Shown piece after piece: positions 27,373 through 38,027 of a DNA stretch of 57,912 nucleotides. Origin of the DNA: an uncultured Brevibacillus sp. (GTDB lineage Bacteria; Bacillota; Bacilli; Brevibacillales; Brevibacillaceae); assembly GCA_946402065.1 (NCBI GenBank), contig CAMIVR010000015.1, forward strand, positions 1-57,912, given 5' to 3'. The translations under genes and the position numbers were made by a program. Positions within the stretch are counted from its first letter, which is position 1. Each line of letters opens with the position of its first letter. The notes under the pieces were generated by a model. It did no database searches. It saw only the letters and a program-made list of their open reading frames with translations, and had not been told where the DNA came from.

Positions 27373-28149
27373 CTACCTCCCCTGCCCGGCGAACAGCTTC
27401 CCGTTTTTACCGCATACCGTCACGCGGTCGCCGGTTTTCAAGCCTGCCGCATTGCCCTCATCGAGGTCGACATGAAAGTCGAGTGCGTAATTGGCGTGCA
27501 CCCGAACCGCCACGTCCATGTACATAATCGACCGCTCGCCGGTCGTTTGCAGCATGAGCGAATCGCCGTTTTCCACGTCGAACTCGGCGGCTTCCTGCGG
27601 AGACATGTGCACATGGCATTTCGCCACGATCACACCCTGCTGCAGGACGACTGTTCCCGCTGGCCCGATCAGTGTAATCCCCGGTGTCTCTTCAATGTGC
27701 CCGGACATGCGTACGGGTGGATGGACTCCCAATTGAAAGCCATCTGTTTTGGAGATTTCCACTTGGCTGGCCCCGCGCGCCGGTCCGAGCACCCGCACAT
27801 TTTGGATCAGCCCTTTGGGGCCAAGCAGCGTCACCTTTTCGTTGGCTGCATACTGTCCCGGCTGGGAAAGCGGGCGCATCGGGGTCAGTGCATAGCCGCT
27901 CCCGAACAGCCGCTCCACATCCTCCGGCGACAGGTGCACATGCCGATTGGAGACGCCTACCGGAATCGTCCGTGATCCGGCCTGTTGGCGGTTTGCGTCA
28001 TTTGCTTGCGATGGTCCCACTTGGATCCCTCTCCCCTTCAAAAAATCGTATGCTGCCGGGGTAAACTTATCCCCCTCGCGGACAGGATAAGGGTTGGGAA
28101 TACCTTGTTTCAGCATTGCCCGCAGCTCTGATTCGGTAATAAAACCCAT
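27373..28149 (-). CDS. pduL: PduL-type phosphate acyltransferase (EutD role)
   Basis: 258 residues. Converts acetyl-CoA to acetyl phosphate, recycling CoA inside the shell. Zinc-binding His residues lie in VGVSNRHVHLSPEDV and AKCHVHMSPQEAAEF; other family blocks are LLGPKGLIQNVRVLGPAR and DFHVDLDEGNAAG. It has an N-terminal extension of about 60 residues containing FTPAAYDFLKGRGIQV. The classical Pta-type EutD is absent, so this gene takes its place. Starts 10 bp after eutM; the ribosome site is weak. Confidence 0.94.
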   Translation of the reverse strand: MGFITESELRAMLKQGIPNPYPVREGDKFTPAAYDFLKGRGIQVGPSQANDANRQQAGSRTIPVGVSNRHVHLSPEDVERLFGSGYALTPMRPLSQPGQYAANEKVTLLGPKGLIQNVRVLGPARGASQVEISKTDGFQLGVHPPVRMSGHIEETPGITLIGPAGTVVLQQGVIVAKCHVHMSPQEAAEFDVENGDSLMLQTTGERSIMYMDVAVRVHANYALDFHVDLDEGNAAGLKTGDRVTVCGKNGKLFAGQGR

Positions 28150-28159
28150 ACGTCAGCGA

Positions 28160-28447
28160 CTATCCTTCCAGCTTCGGAAGAATCAGCTCGATGTCGGAAT
28201 GCGGGCGCGGGATGACGTGGACAGAGACGAGCTCCCCGACCTTTTGCGCGGCGGCAGCCCCCGCGTCGGTCGAAGCTTTGACGGCCCCGACGTCACCGCG
28301 TACCATTACCGTAACCAATCCGCCTCCGACGTGAATTTTGCCGATCAGCTTCACGTTGGCAGCCTTGACCATAGCATCTGCTGCTTCTACCGCTCCTACC
28401 AATCCTTTTGTTTCCACCATTCCCAATGCTGACATTTCTCCTGCCAT
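28160..28447 (-). CDS. eutM: Microcompartment major shell protein EutM
   Basis: 95 residues, one canonical BMC domain: [40 protein letters not shown] and [13 protein letters not shown]. Forms flat hexamers with a central pore and is usually the most abundant facet protein. Confidence 0.97.
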   Translation of the reverse strand: MAGEMSALGMVETKGLVGAVEAADAMVKAANVKLIGKIHVGGGLVTVMVRGDVGAVKASTDAGAAAAQKVGELVSVHVIPRPHSDIELILPKLEG

Positions 28448-28542
28448 TGTCTGGACCTCCCTTTTATGTTCACAATTGATTTTTTTGGTTCGCTTGCTCC
28501 CTGGTCATCTCCCGCAGGTTCGCGGCTTGTGACCGGAAGCTG

Positions 28543-30021
28543 TCACTTTGACTGCATTTCCAGAATGACGCTTTTGATAATCGCCATCACTTCATCTCTG
28601 CTGATCACGTGGCCGCTTGCCGGTGTCGCTTTTTCGGCTGGCGCAGCAGATTGCCTCACCTCCTCTTCCGGCATTTCGCGAATGCCGAAGGCCACCCGTT
28701 TGATGTTCAGCAAATGCTGTGGCCCGATATTGTCGGACGTGATGTTGTTGCCAAATGAGCCGCAGCCAAGCGTCATCGACGGCTGGATGCCCGTCGTGGC
28801 GCCGATTCCGCCAAATGTCGTACCGGAATTGACGACGATTCGCGACGCCGGCTTCTCCAGCGCGAACGCTTCGATGACTTGTTCATCCCGGCAGTGCAGG
28901 CCAAGCGTATGGCCCAAACCGCCCAGCTCCAGCAGCTGAATGCTGAGTGCGCAGCCTTCCCGCCAGTCGGCGACTGTATAGCAGGCGAGAATTGGCGCGA
29001 GCTTTTCGACGGAAAACGGATGCGCTTTGCCAACCTGCGTCTCTTCTGCCACCAGTACACGCGTCCCCTCGGGGATTGTAATCCCTGCCATCTCGGCGAT
29101 CACCTGCGGCGAGCGCCCGACCATTTTCGCGTTGAGCGCCCCGTTGACCATGATGATCGCCGCGACCTTCGCCTTTTCCGTTTCGTTGAGGAAATACGCT
29201 CCCTGCCGCTTCAGTTCGGCAATCGTCCGGTCTTTGATCGCTGCATCGAGCAGAATCGCTTGCTCGGATGCGCAAATCGTACCGTAGTCAAATGTCTTGC
29301 TCTGGATCAGCTGCCTGACTGCTGTCGGCACATCGGCACTGGGGTGAATGTACACAGGCACATTGCCCGGCCCTACGCCATACGCCGGTTTTCCTGAGCT
29401 GTACGCCGCCTTGACCATAGCCGTACCGCCGGTAGCCAGAATCACGTCGGTCAGCTTGTGCTTCATCAGCTCGGTGGTCGCCTGCAAGGTGGGGACAGTA
29501 ATACAGTGAATCAGCCCTTTCGGGGCCCCCGCCTGTTCGGCTGCTTCCGCAAGCAACCGCGCCGTTTCCACACAGCACTGGGCCGCCGATGGATGCGGGC
29601 TGAAGATGATTGCATTACGCGCCTTGACGGCAATCAGCGCTTTGAAAATGACAGTCGACGTCGGATTGGTCGAAGGGACGATCCCGGCGACGATTCCGAC
29701 GGGCTGGGCTACTTCCCAAACCCCCAGCTGCTCGTCTTTGTTAACGATGCCGACCGTCTTCATCGATTTGATCGCGTCGTACACATTGCGTGCGGCAAAC
29801 AGGTTTTTCGTCCGTTTGTCGGCTGCCTTGCCAAAGCCGGTCTCGCTCACTGCCATGACCGCGAGCCGTTCAGCCGCGTGTTCGGCTGCTTGCGCCATGG
29901 CATGGACAATCTTGTCGATTTGCTCCTGGCTCATTTTTTCCAGCTCTTTTTGCGCCGGCTTGGCTTGCTTGAGATAGTCTCTGACTTCTTGAATGGAGCG
30001 AAGATCGTCGTCGTAGATCAT
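28543..30021 (-). CDS. eutE: Acetaldehyde dehydrogenase (CoA-acylating) EutE with C-terminal targeting peptide
   Basis: 492 residues. Oxidises acetaldehyde to acetyl-CoA with NAD. Catalytic Cys250 lies in [14 protein letters not shown], and [18 protein letters not shown] and [11 protein letters not shown] are the cofactor-site blocks. It lacks the N-terminal targeting helix found in Salmonella EutE; instead, after an Ala/Pro-rich linker (455-470), residues 473-491 read [19 protein letters not shown], closely resembling that N-terminal helix (DIEQVVKAVLLKMQS). ATGA overlap with the upstream shell gene. Confidence 0.96.
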   Translation of the reverse strand: MIYDDDLRSIQEVRDYLKQAKPAQKELEKMSQEQIDKIVHAMAQAAEHAAERLAVMAVSETGFGKAADKRTKNLFAARNVYDAIKSMKTVGIVNKDEQLGVWEVAQPVGIVAGIVPSTNPTSTVIFKALIAVKARNAIIFSPHPSAAQCCVETARLLAEAAEQAGAPKGLIHCITVPTLQATTELMKHKLTDVILATGGTAMVKAAYSSGKPAYGVGPGNVPVYIHPSADVPTAVRQLIQSKTFDYGTICASEQAILLDAAIKDRTIAELKRQGAYFLNETEKAKVAAIIMVNGALNAKMVGRSPQVIAEMAGITIPEGTRVLVAEETQVGKAHPFSVEKLAPILACYTVADWREGCALSIQLLELGGLGHTLGLHCRDEQVIEAFALEKPASRIVVNSGTTFGGIGATTGIQPSMTLGCGSFGNNITSDNIGPQHLLNIKRVAFGIREMPEEEVRQSAAPAEKATPASGHVISRDEVMAIIKSVILEMQSK

Positions 30022-30710
30022 TCGTCAGCCCCACCTCCGTCTTTGGTTCGCTCGTTTAAATAGCGGATAAGCTCTTCTTTGCGCGCTACGCTGATTTCCT
30101 GCCCGGATAGGGGGAAATCAGCCATGCTGCGGGCGATCCTGCGCAGTTCGGCGACCGGCTTCCGGGCCCAATCCGACGGCTGATCGGCTTGTTGCGTCGG
30201 GGATTCGGTCGATACAGCGGAATCGCCGTCCGGCTCACCCCCCGACTGACTGTCTGCCTGATCGCGAGACTGAAGGGCTGGAGTCTGCCCGCCTTCACCT
30301 GCAGTGGCTGCGAGTGCCTCGTCAGTACGCTGCCCTGCCGGATTTAGCGTGTCAGCAGCCGCTGCCTGTACGTCTGTCCGATCGCCTGCAGCGGCAGGTT
30401 CCGGCTTCGCCGCGGCGGCTGGCTTGGGCAGCATCTGCCTGATCATTTCTCTCACACTGTGATCCGGTCTGGCGATGACGTGCGAGGCCAGCAGTGTACC
30501 GACGCGTTTGGCCTCCTGCTCGCCGATCGCGACCGCCGCCTGAACGGAGGCAACGTCGCCAATGATGTAAATCGTCACAATCCCGGCATCTGCTCCCTGA
30601 AAGGTGACGATCTTTACGTCCGCCGCCTTGGCTGCAGCATCGGCAGCAGCGACGAGTGCGGGAAAGCCCCACGTCTCGATCATCCCCAATGAATAGCTGG
30701 TCCCGTCCAC
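30018..30710 (-). CDS. eutK: BMC shell protein with long linker and SAP/Rho_N-like tail (EutK-like)
   Basis: 230 residues, GTG start after AGAGGG. Residues 7-94 are a BMC domain (GMIETWGFPALVAAADAAAK, GIVTIYIIGDVASVQAAV, SHVIARPDHSV). Residues 95-180 are a low-complexity Ala/Pro/Gln/Ser linker. Residues 181-221 (WARKPVAELRRIARSM, SVARKEELIRYLNER) resemble the short helix-extended-helix SAP or Rho N-terminal fold that binds nucleic acid. Enteric EutK likewise joins a BMC domain to a C-terminal nucleic-acid-binding-like domain, but of a different fold. Role of the tail unknown. Confidence 0.85.
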   Translation of the reverse strand: MDGTSYSLGMIETWGFPALVAAADAAAKAADVKIVTFQGADAGIVTIYIIGDVASVQAAVAIGEQEAKRVGTLLASHVIARPDHSVREMIRQMLPKPAAAAKPEPAAAGDRTDVQAAAADTLNPAGQRTDEALAATAGEGGQTPALQSRDQADSQSGGEPDGDSAVSTESPTQQADQPSDWARKPVAELRRIARSMADFPLSGQEISVARKEELIRYLNERTKDGGGADE

Positions 30711-30739
30711 GGGCGCTCACCCTCTCTACACAATCGTCT

Positions 30740-31393
30740 TTACAGCTTTCTCGGTGTCTGTGCGACACTGCGCACAGCGTCGGCGAACGCTTGGGCGGCT
30801 GCTGTACACGCTGACTGGCTGCCTGTCAGCAAGCCCCCGCCAAAGTTGGTCTCCGTAGGCGGTCCATAGAACTGCTGGATGGATACGTCTGCGGCTTTCA
30901 ATGCCGCGTCGAGCCCATACACCGCTTCAAGCGGCGGTGCGATCAGGTAAGCCAGCGGTTCGCCTTCGCGAATATTGGCCATTTGCGACAGATACGTACC
31001 CGTTCGGGAGATGACATGTGCGTAATACGCATGGCTGCCATCGTCATTGAGCGAGTAAAAACACGCGCCATTTTCCATTAGCGCGGTCGCCGCATCCAGG
31101 CCGCTGATCACCTCTGACGGCGTAGCTCCGCCGATGATGCCGAGGAATTCGCCTGACAAGGGACCGGACGCGTGCGCCGCACCGGCGTAGAACGACTTGG
31201 CGTAGACGACCTCGACCGCCGCTTTTTTCGTCGCCTCATCAAGCGCCGTATAGCCTACGTCGTCAATGCTCGAGGTCAATAGTCCCAGACTGCGGATGTC
31301 AGGCTTGAGTCCGAGCTTCTCCGCCAGTCCGGCATCCACGTTGGGGATGACGCGAACAGCCAGCGGCACCGCGCGGATTGGTTGATCTTTCAT
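30740..31393 (-). CDS. eutL: Microcompartment shell protein EutL (tandem BMC)
   Basis: 217 residues, two fused circularly permuted BMC domains forming a trimer with a gated pore. Typical blocks: VRVIPNVDAGLAEKLGLKP, SLGLLTSSIDDVGYTALDEA, GPLSGEFLGIIGG and REGEPLAYLIAPPLEAVYGL. First gene of the long eut transcript, 43 bp behind attenuator 3. AGAGGTG before the ATG. Confidence 0.97.
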   Translation of the reverse strand: MKDQPIRAVPLAVRVIPNVDAGLAEKLGLKPDIRSLGLLTSSIDDVGYTALDEATKKAAVEVVYAKSFYAGAAHASGPLSGEFLGIIGGATPSEVISGLDAATALMENGACFYSLNDDGSHAYYAHVISRTGTYLSQMANIREGEPLAYLIAPPLEAVYGLDAALKAADVSIQQFYGPPTETNFGGGLLTGSQSACTAAAQAFADAVRSVAQTPRKL

Positions 31394-31436
31394 CTGTGTT
31401 CACCTCTTTTCCGAACCATAGGTCCTGTTGTAAAAC

Positions 31437-31478
31437 AAAAAGACGCCGGGGTACAGCAGATCAACTGTACCTAGGCGC
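31437..31478 (-). terminator. Attenuator terminator in leader of eutL
   Basis: Minus strand GGCGCCTAGGTACAG pairs with CTGTACCCCGGCGTC (one mismatch region) and is followed by TTTTTG, 44 bp before eutL. It overlaps ANTAR hairpin 3. Confidence 0.85.
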
Positions 31479-31486
31479 CATTGCCT
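31473..31486 (-). promoter_or_regulatory. ANTAR (EutV) antitermination hairpin 3
   Basis: Minus strand AGGC-AATGGC-GCCT: 4-bp stem with hexaloop having A1 and G4, the defining feature of ANTAR targets. It controls the long transcript that includes eutV itself, giving positive feedback. Confidence 0.8.
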
Positions 31487-31579
31487 GTCTATTTACTTAT
31501 GGCGGGCTATTTGCCCAATTATTCACAGTCTTCCGTGAATGGTTTCATAAACATAACTTTAAAGGGAAATCGCCGAGAA

Positions 31580-31593
31580 TGCAAGCGCTTTCT
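31580..31593 (-). promoter_or_regulatory. cre-like site (CcpA) upstream of eutL
   Basis: Minus strand AGAAAGCGCTTGCA matches TGWAARCGYTWNCW at 13 of 14 positions. A weak promoter TTGCAT-17 bp-TAAAGT overlaps it on the downstream side. Carbon catabolite repression of eut genes would be expected; the site is inferred from pattern only. Confidence 0.5.
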
Positions 31594-31678
31594 GTCTGTT
31601 TTCGGAAAAATTGCCCGAACTTTTAACCGGTGCCGGGGAAAAGCGGTACATCTCTTTGACCGACGCCACCCGAGCCGA

Positions 31679-32389
31679 TTAGATCGCGTCAAGTGCCCGT
31701 ACGCCGCCGTACTTGGCCGTCGTCTGCTTGTTGCCTGCCCAAGGAGGATTGCCGTAATCAAAATGCCACCATTCCTCCGGGTAGTTGGTGAAGCCGACAC
31801 TCGTCATCACGTGATAAAGCAGGCGGCGATTGGCCTGTATTTGCAGCTCTTGTCCACTCAGCTCTGTCAGCGTCTCGTAATAACGCGTCATCGCCCGCGG
31901 GCTAAAATCGTCAAACTCCGTCCCCATGTTCAGCCAGCCATCCGTGCCCGCCAGCGTCACGTCGACGGCCCCTCCCGTCAGGTGCCGCGACGGTCGAAGC
32001 GGGCTGCTGCTCGGCTTGGCGACGTATTTGATCAGCTCCTGGTCGAGCGCTTCCCCCTCCGGCCAGCCATCCGCGAGCAGCCGCTGATAGAACGCATCGT
32101 AGAGTGCTTGCTGCATTTCATTGGAGCGCCAGCCGTCCCAGATCACCAAGCGATAGCCCGGCGGCAGCAGCTCTGCAGCATCGACGAGCAGCTTGGCGAC
32201 GCCGTCGCGCACGCAGCAGGTTTTTGCCGCTTCCGGATAGCCCAGGTGCGCGTAGTACGGAAAACACGTAATCCGCTCGGACACGCCGTCTAACGAAACC
32301 AACTTTTCGCCGCATTCGACGATCTGAACGCGATCGGCATACTCCGCTTCCACGATGTCCGGAATCTCTTTTTCGTACACGGCGGTCAT
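31679..32389 (-). CDS. vanX: D-alanyl-D-alanine dipeptidase (VanX/DdpX family)
   Basis: 236 residues. Zinc peptidase: SRHLTGGAVDVTL carries the first His and Asp ligands and PEEWWHFDYG the catalytic Glu and third ligand; DGWRSNEMQQALYDAF holds the conserved Arg. Family members split D-Ala-D-Ala, in resistance (VanX) or peptidoglycan recycling (DdpX). There is no vanA/vanH or VanRS here, so a recycling or house role is more likely than glycopeptide resistance. No signal peptide, cytoplasmic. Confidence 0.9.
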   Translation of the reverse strand: MTAVYEKEIPDIVEAEYADRVQIVECGEKLVSLDGVSERITCFPYYAHLGYPEAAKTCCVRDGVAKLLVDAAELLPPGYRLVIWDGWRSNEMQQALYDAFYQRLLADGWPEGEALDQELIKYVAKPSSSPLRPSRHLTGGAVDVTLAGTDGWLNMGTEFDDFSPRAMTRYYETLTELSGQELQIQANRRLLYHVMTSVGFTNYPEEWWHFDYGNPPWAGNKQTTAKYGGVRALDAI

Positions 32390-32496
32390 CTCCCCTTTTT
32401 CGTACCCTGCCTATTTGATGAAAGTCTCCCGCTGTCTCTGCGGCTTGTTCGCTGCAAAACCTTGAAACGCTCGGGAGACTCCCTTATTCCACGTCG

Positions 32497-33363
32497 TTAC
32501 ACTGTCAGATTTTCATAGATGACGGACAATCCCATACCGCCTGCCATGCAGAGCGTGACCATACCGTATTTGACCTGGCGTCTGAGCATTTCATTCATCA
32601 AGGTAACGGTCAGCTTGGCACCAGTCGCACCGACGGGATGGCCCAAAGCGATCGCACCGCCGTTGACGTTGACGATCTCCGGGTTGAGCGAGAGCCCTTT
32701 GATCACGGCCAACGCCTGTGCGGCAAACGCTTCGTTCAGTTCGACAAGACCGATGTCGTCGAGCGTCAGTCCGGCTTTGGCAAGCGCTTTTTGCGTTGCC
32801 GGAACGGGACCGATCCCCATTACGTTGGGCTCAACGCCTGCACTGGCGAACGCTTTCACTTTCAGCAGCGGCTTTAGGCCGGACTGTTCCGCTTTTTCGC
32901 GCGACATCATCAGGACGGCCGCCGCCCCGTCGTTCATCGGGCATGCGTTGCCCGCCGTCACCGTGCCGTCTTTTTGGAACACTGCCTTCAGCTTGCCCAA
33001 ATCCTCCTTGTTAATGTCCATCCGCACGGACTCGTCGACAGCGAAATGCTGCGTGCCCTTTCGCGTGGTGATGGTGATCGGGACGATTTCATCGCTGAAT
33101 TTCCCTTCATTGATCGCTGCTGCTGCTTTTTTATGACTGAGGTAGGCGAATGCGTCCTGTTCCTCGCGACTGATTCCGTATTGTACGGCCAGGCGCTCTG
33201 CCGTATTGCCCATATGTTCCTTTTCCAGCGAGCAGATCAGCCCGTCCGAGAGGAGCGCATCTTCCATGACGAGATTGCCGAACTTGCTGCCCCAGCGGTT
33301 TTTGACCAAGTAGGGCACGCCGCTCATACTCTCTACGCCACCTGCAATGACGACTTCTTTCAT
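32497..33363 (-). pseudogene. Truncated acetyl-CoA acetyltransferase (thiolase)
   Basis: 288 codons from the ATG at 33363 (GAGGAGAGG before it). Intact thiolases have ~390 residues and begin MREVVI-type, with the acyl-accepting Cys near residue 88. Here MKEVVI is joined directly to AGGVESMSGVPY, so roughly 100 residues including that Cys are missing, apparently by in-frame deletion. The C-terminal His (GAIALGHPVGATGA) and Cys (TLCMAGGMG) remain. The product cannot complete the thiolase reaction and is likely non-functional, although it keeps a ribosome site. Confidence 0.8.
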
Positions 33364-33810
33364 TCTGATTCCTCTCCTCTGCTTGTGCAATCGCTTGCAG
33401 CTTGCAACACGCAGCCTCGCTTGGCAGGCTGACGAATACGGATGTTGCTTGTCCTGTTCAGTTCGTTTGACCTTTCCAGCCGATTGCTCGTTGCGATGTT
33501 CCGATGTCTTTTGATGATAGCAATAGAAGAAGCGGGCAGGCAAGCTTTCTGCGGAAATTTTCGAATGTTTCGCTAGAAATCAAGGCTGAGGCCACTGCAC
33601 TGCCACGGAGAGATGGCTAAAAGGTATATGAGCTGCTTTCGAGGGGATGAACCTGGGCATCAGGTTACTGTATGGTAAGGATTTTTTAAAAATTGAACTC
33701 TTCCTAATTTAATTATAGCAGATAAAAAATGGCCAATATAGACTGTTTATTCTCATTTACTGCTGCTAAAATGCAATAGAATTTTAATGAGAATTGTTGG
33801 AGGGATCAAT
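33364..33810. other. Intergenic region thiolase remnant / AT-rich island
   Basis: No gene recognised. Base composition falls sharply from about 33650 onward, marking the left side of an AT-rich island. At 33749-33794 perfect 9-bp inverted repeats ATTCTCATT/AATGAGAAT flank 28 bp just before the ribosome site of the small peptide gene; they could be an operator or an mRNA stem. Confidence 0.5.
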
Positions 33811-33939
33811 ATGTCAAGATCTGTTATCCAAACTTCAAATCGTATTACAGGTAAGAAAGTGATGGGCACTCGCACAATGTTCTTTTCTTCCATGGATCAA
33901 ACAGTAGCATTCTACTGCAATGCCTGCCATTATTGGTGA
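33811..33939 (+). CDS. 42-residue peptide upstream of rifampin phosphotransferase
   Basis: ATG at 33811 follows TTGGAGGG at good spacing. The peptide starts MSRSVIQTSNRITGKK and ends QTVAFYCNACHYW, with two Cys near the C terminus and two Trp/Tyr-rich terminal residues. I recognise no family. It lies 250 bp before rph in the same direction, inside the AT-rich island. It could be a regulatory leader peptide, a small secreted or modified peptide, or chance coding; the ribosome site favours translation. Confidence 0.45.
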   Translation: MSRSVIQTSNRITGKKVMGTRTMFFSSMDQTVAFYCNACHYW

Positions 33940-33964
33940 TTTAATTTGGTCGTAAACCGAGTAA

Positions 33965-36805
<2,841 letters not shown>

Positions 36806-36886
36806 TTGCTGAATACGTCCAGATGTAATTAGTAGCACCAAGTTTTTGACAAAACATACGCGAATACAATTCATTCCATTTCGTAT

Positions 36887-37153
36887 ATGAAGCGACGTGA
36901 AACATACCTTTTGCGTCGCATTTTCCATAGGAAACCGGGCACAAAATTAGTTCCACGTTGGTTGTCAGTTTCGGGGCTTATTGGGTCTACATTGTCCATT
37001 TTGGCAAGCTTATTCTTTATGATTCGCTTCATCGGTCTGGATGCAACCTACATGATGTTGAACATTCCAATAGCCTTTCAACAATTGGTTTTGGCTATAT
37101 GGCTAATCATTATAGGATTCAACCGGGCGGAACAGAATTCTTTACCCAAGTAA
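36887..37153 (+). pseudogene. C-terminal remnant of a DUF4386-like membrane protein
   Basis: From about codon 17 onward the reading is GTKLVPRWLSVSGLIGS, then hydrophobic segments ending IPIAFQQLVLAIWLIIIGFN, the usual last third of DUF4386 proteins (normally ~230 residues). The upstream codons do not match the family and there is no ribosome site. It is a truncated leftover within the AT-rich island. Confidence 0.6.
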
Positions 37154-37300
37154 GATGAATGCACTAGAAAAAAAGGTGTAACTTTCTTTTACTTGCCCGT
37201 CTCGGCTTGATTCTACACTTCAAGATGGCGGAAAGGTGTAGCCCCGATCACACAAGTAGTGAACCATTGATGGCATGGACAACCGTTTTGCCAATTAGAA

Positions 37301-37378
37301 AACTTGGCTACGCCAAGCCTTTCGGCGTAGCCTTAGTTGCGCTTATGTCGATAAGAATTTTTATAAATTCTTATCGAC
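37301..37378. repeat. Tandem strong palindromes
   Basis: Two stems in a row: GGCTACGCC/GGCGTAGCC at about 37303-37333, and GTCGATAAGAATTT/AAATTCTTATCGAC (37347-37378), a perfect 14-bp stem with loop TTAT. They mark the right edge of the AT-rich island and may be the end of a mobile element, but no matching copy at the left edge was found. Confidence 0.5.
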
Positions 37379-37383
37379 AAACA

Positions 37384-37413
37384 AAGCTGGCGCCTGATTG
37401 GCACCAGCTTTCC
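37384..37413 (-). terminator. Terminator after DUF4870-like gene
   Basis: Minus strand AAGCTGGTGCC pairs with GGCGCCAGCTT and is followed by TGTTTG, 4 bp past the stop codon. Confidence 0.75.
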
Positions 37414-37416
37414 GGC

Positions 37417-37752
37417 TTACTTGAGCAGCGTATATTGACCGATCCACGGCAGCGGCTTGCACTGGCCGTTGGCCGCATTGATAACGCCCAAAATAAAGAA
37501 AATAAAAACGGCAAGATTAGCCAAAGGAAGAATGATCCAGCCGATAATCGGAATAATGCCGAGTACAATATTGACGACGACAGAGCATATCAATAAGAGT
37601 AAACCCTGATTGGCGTGGTACATCGCAAACCTTGATTCCTTTGCGGCAAGCAGCGGAATCAAAAACAGGACGTAGCCGAGAATCGCAAACACTTTGTTTT
37701 TCTGAACGTCTTCTACATCCGGGGAAATCTGCCCCTCATCAGACGGTTGCAT
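37417..37752 (-). CDS. DUF4870-like small membrane protein
   Basis: 111 residues with a ~15-residue acidic N terminus and three hydrophobic segments (VFAILGYVLFLIPLLA, LLLLICSVVVNIVLGIIPII, LANLAVFIFFILGVI). The motif FAMYHANQGLLLL is typical of the family. Function unknown. ATG at 37752 with AGAGGTG. Confidence 0.8.
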   Translation of the reverse strand: MQPSDEGQISPDVEDVQKNKVFAILGYVLFLIPLLAAKESRFAMYHANQGLLLLICSVVVNIVLGIIPIIGWIILPLANLAVFIFFILGVINAANGQCKPLPWIGQYTLLK

Positions 37753-37948
37753 CCTTCTACACCTCTCTCCTGATCATTTTTCACGTGTCGGCACACCGTA
37801 AAAGGCGCACGAGTGCCGATTATGCATACTTATATATAGAAAGGTAACATATCGGACAATTTGTTGTAAATAGTTCCAACGTTTGATTGCCCCCGACCAA
37901 GACGCCAAAAAAGACGTTGCCGGCAGGAAAAATGTTGGATAAGACAGG

Positions 37949-37979
37949 TTGGGAAGTTCGCCTGTGAATGTGTTATGAT
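37949..37979 (+). promoter_or_regulatory. Candidate promoter of the leader-yidC unit
   Basis: Extended -10 TGTTATGAT (TATGAT at 37974-37979) with a weak TTGGGA (37949-37954) 19 bp upstream; about 50 bp before the leader peptide start. Confidence 0.4.
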
Positions 37980-38027
37980 GTAGAAAGCACTACGCTGACA
38001 AACGCGGACGAAGAGGAGGTGATCGCT

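Noticed and set aside
28448..28542. Fourth ANTAR site between eutE and eutM
   Set aside because: A stem (GGTCA/TGACC) is present but no hexaloop with A1/G4 and no terminator T-run.
31679..32389. Vancomycin resistance cluster
   Set aside because: Only the VanX-type peptidase is present; no ligase, dehydrogenase or VanRS, so a resistance operon is not supported.
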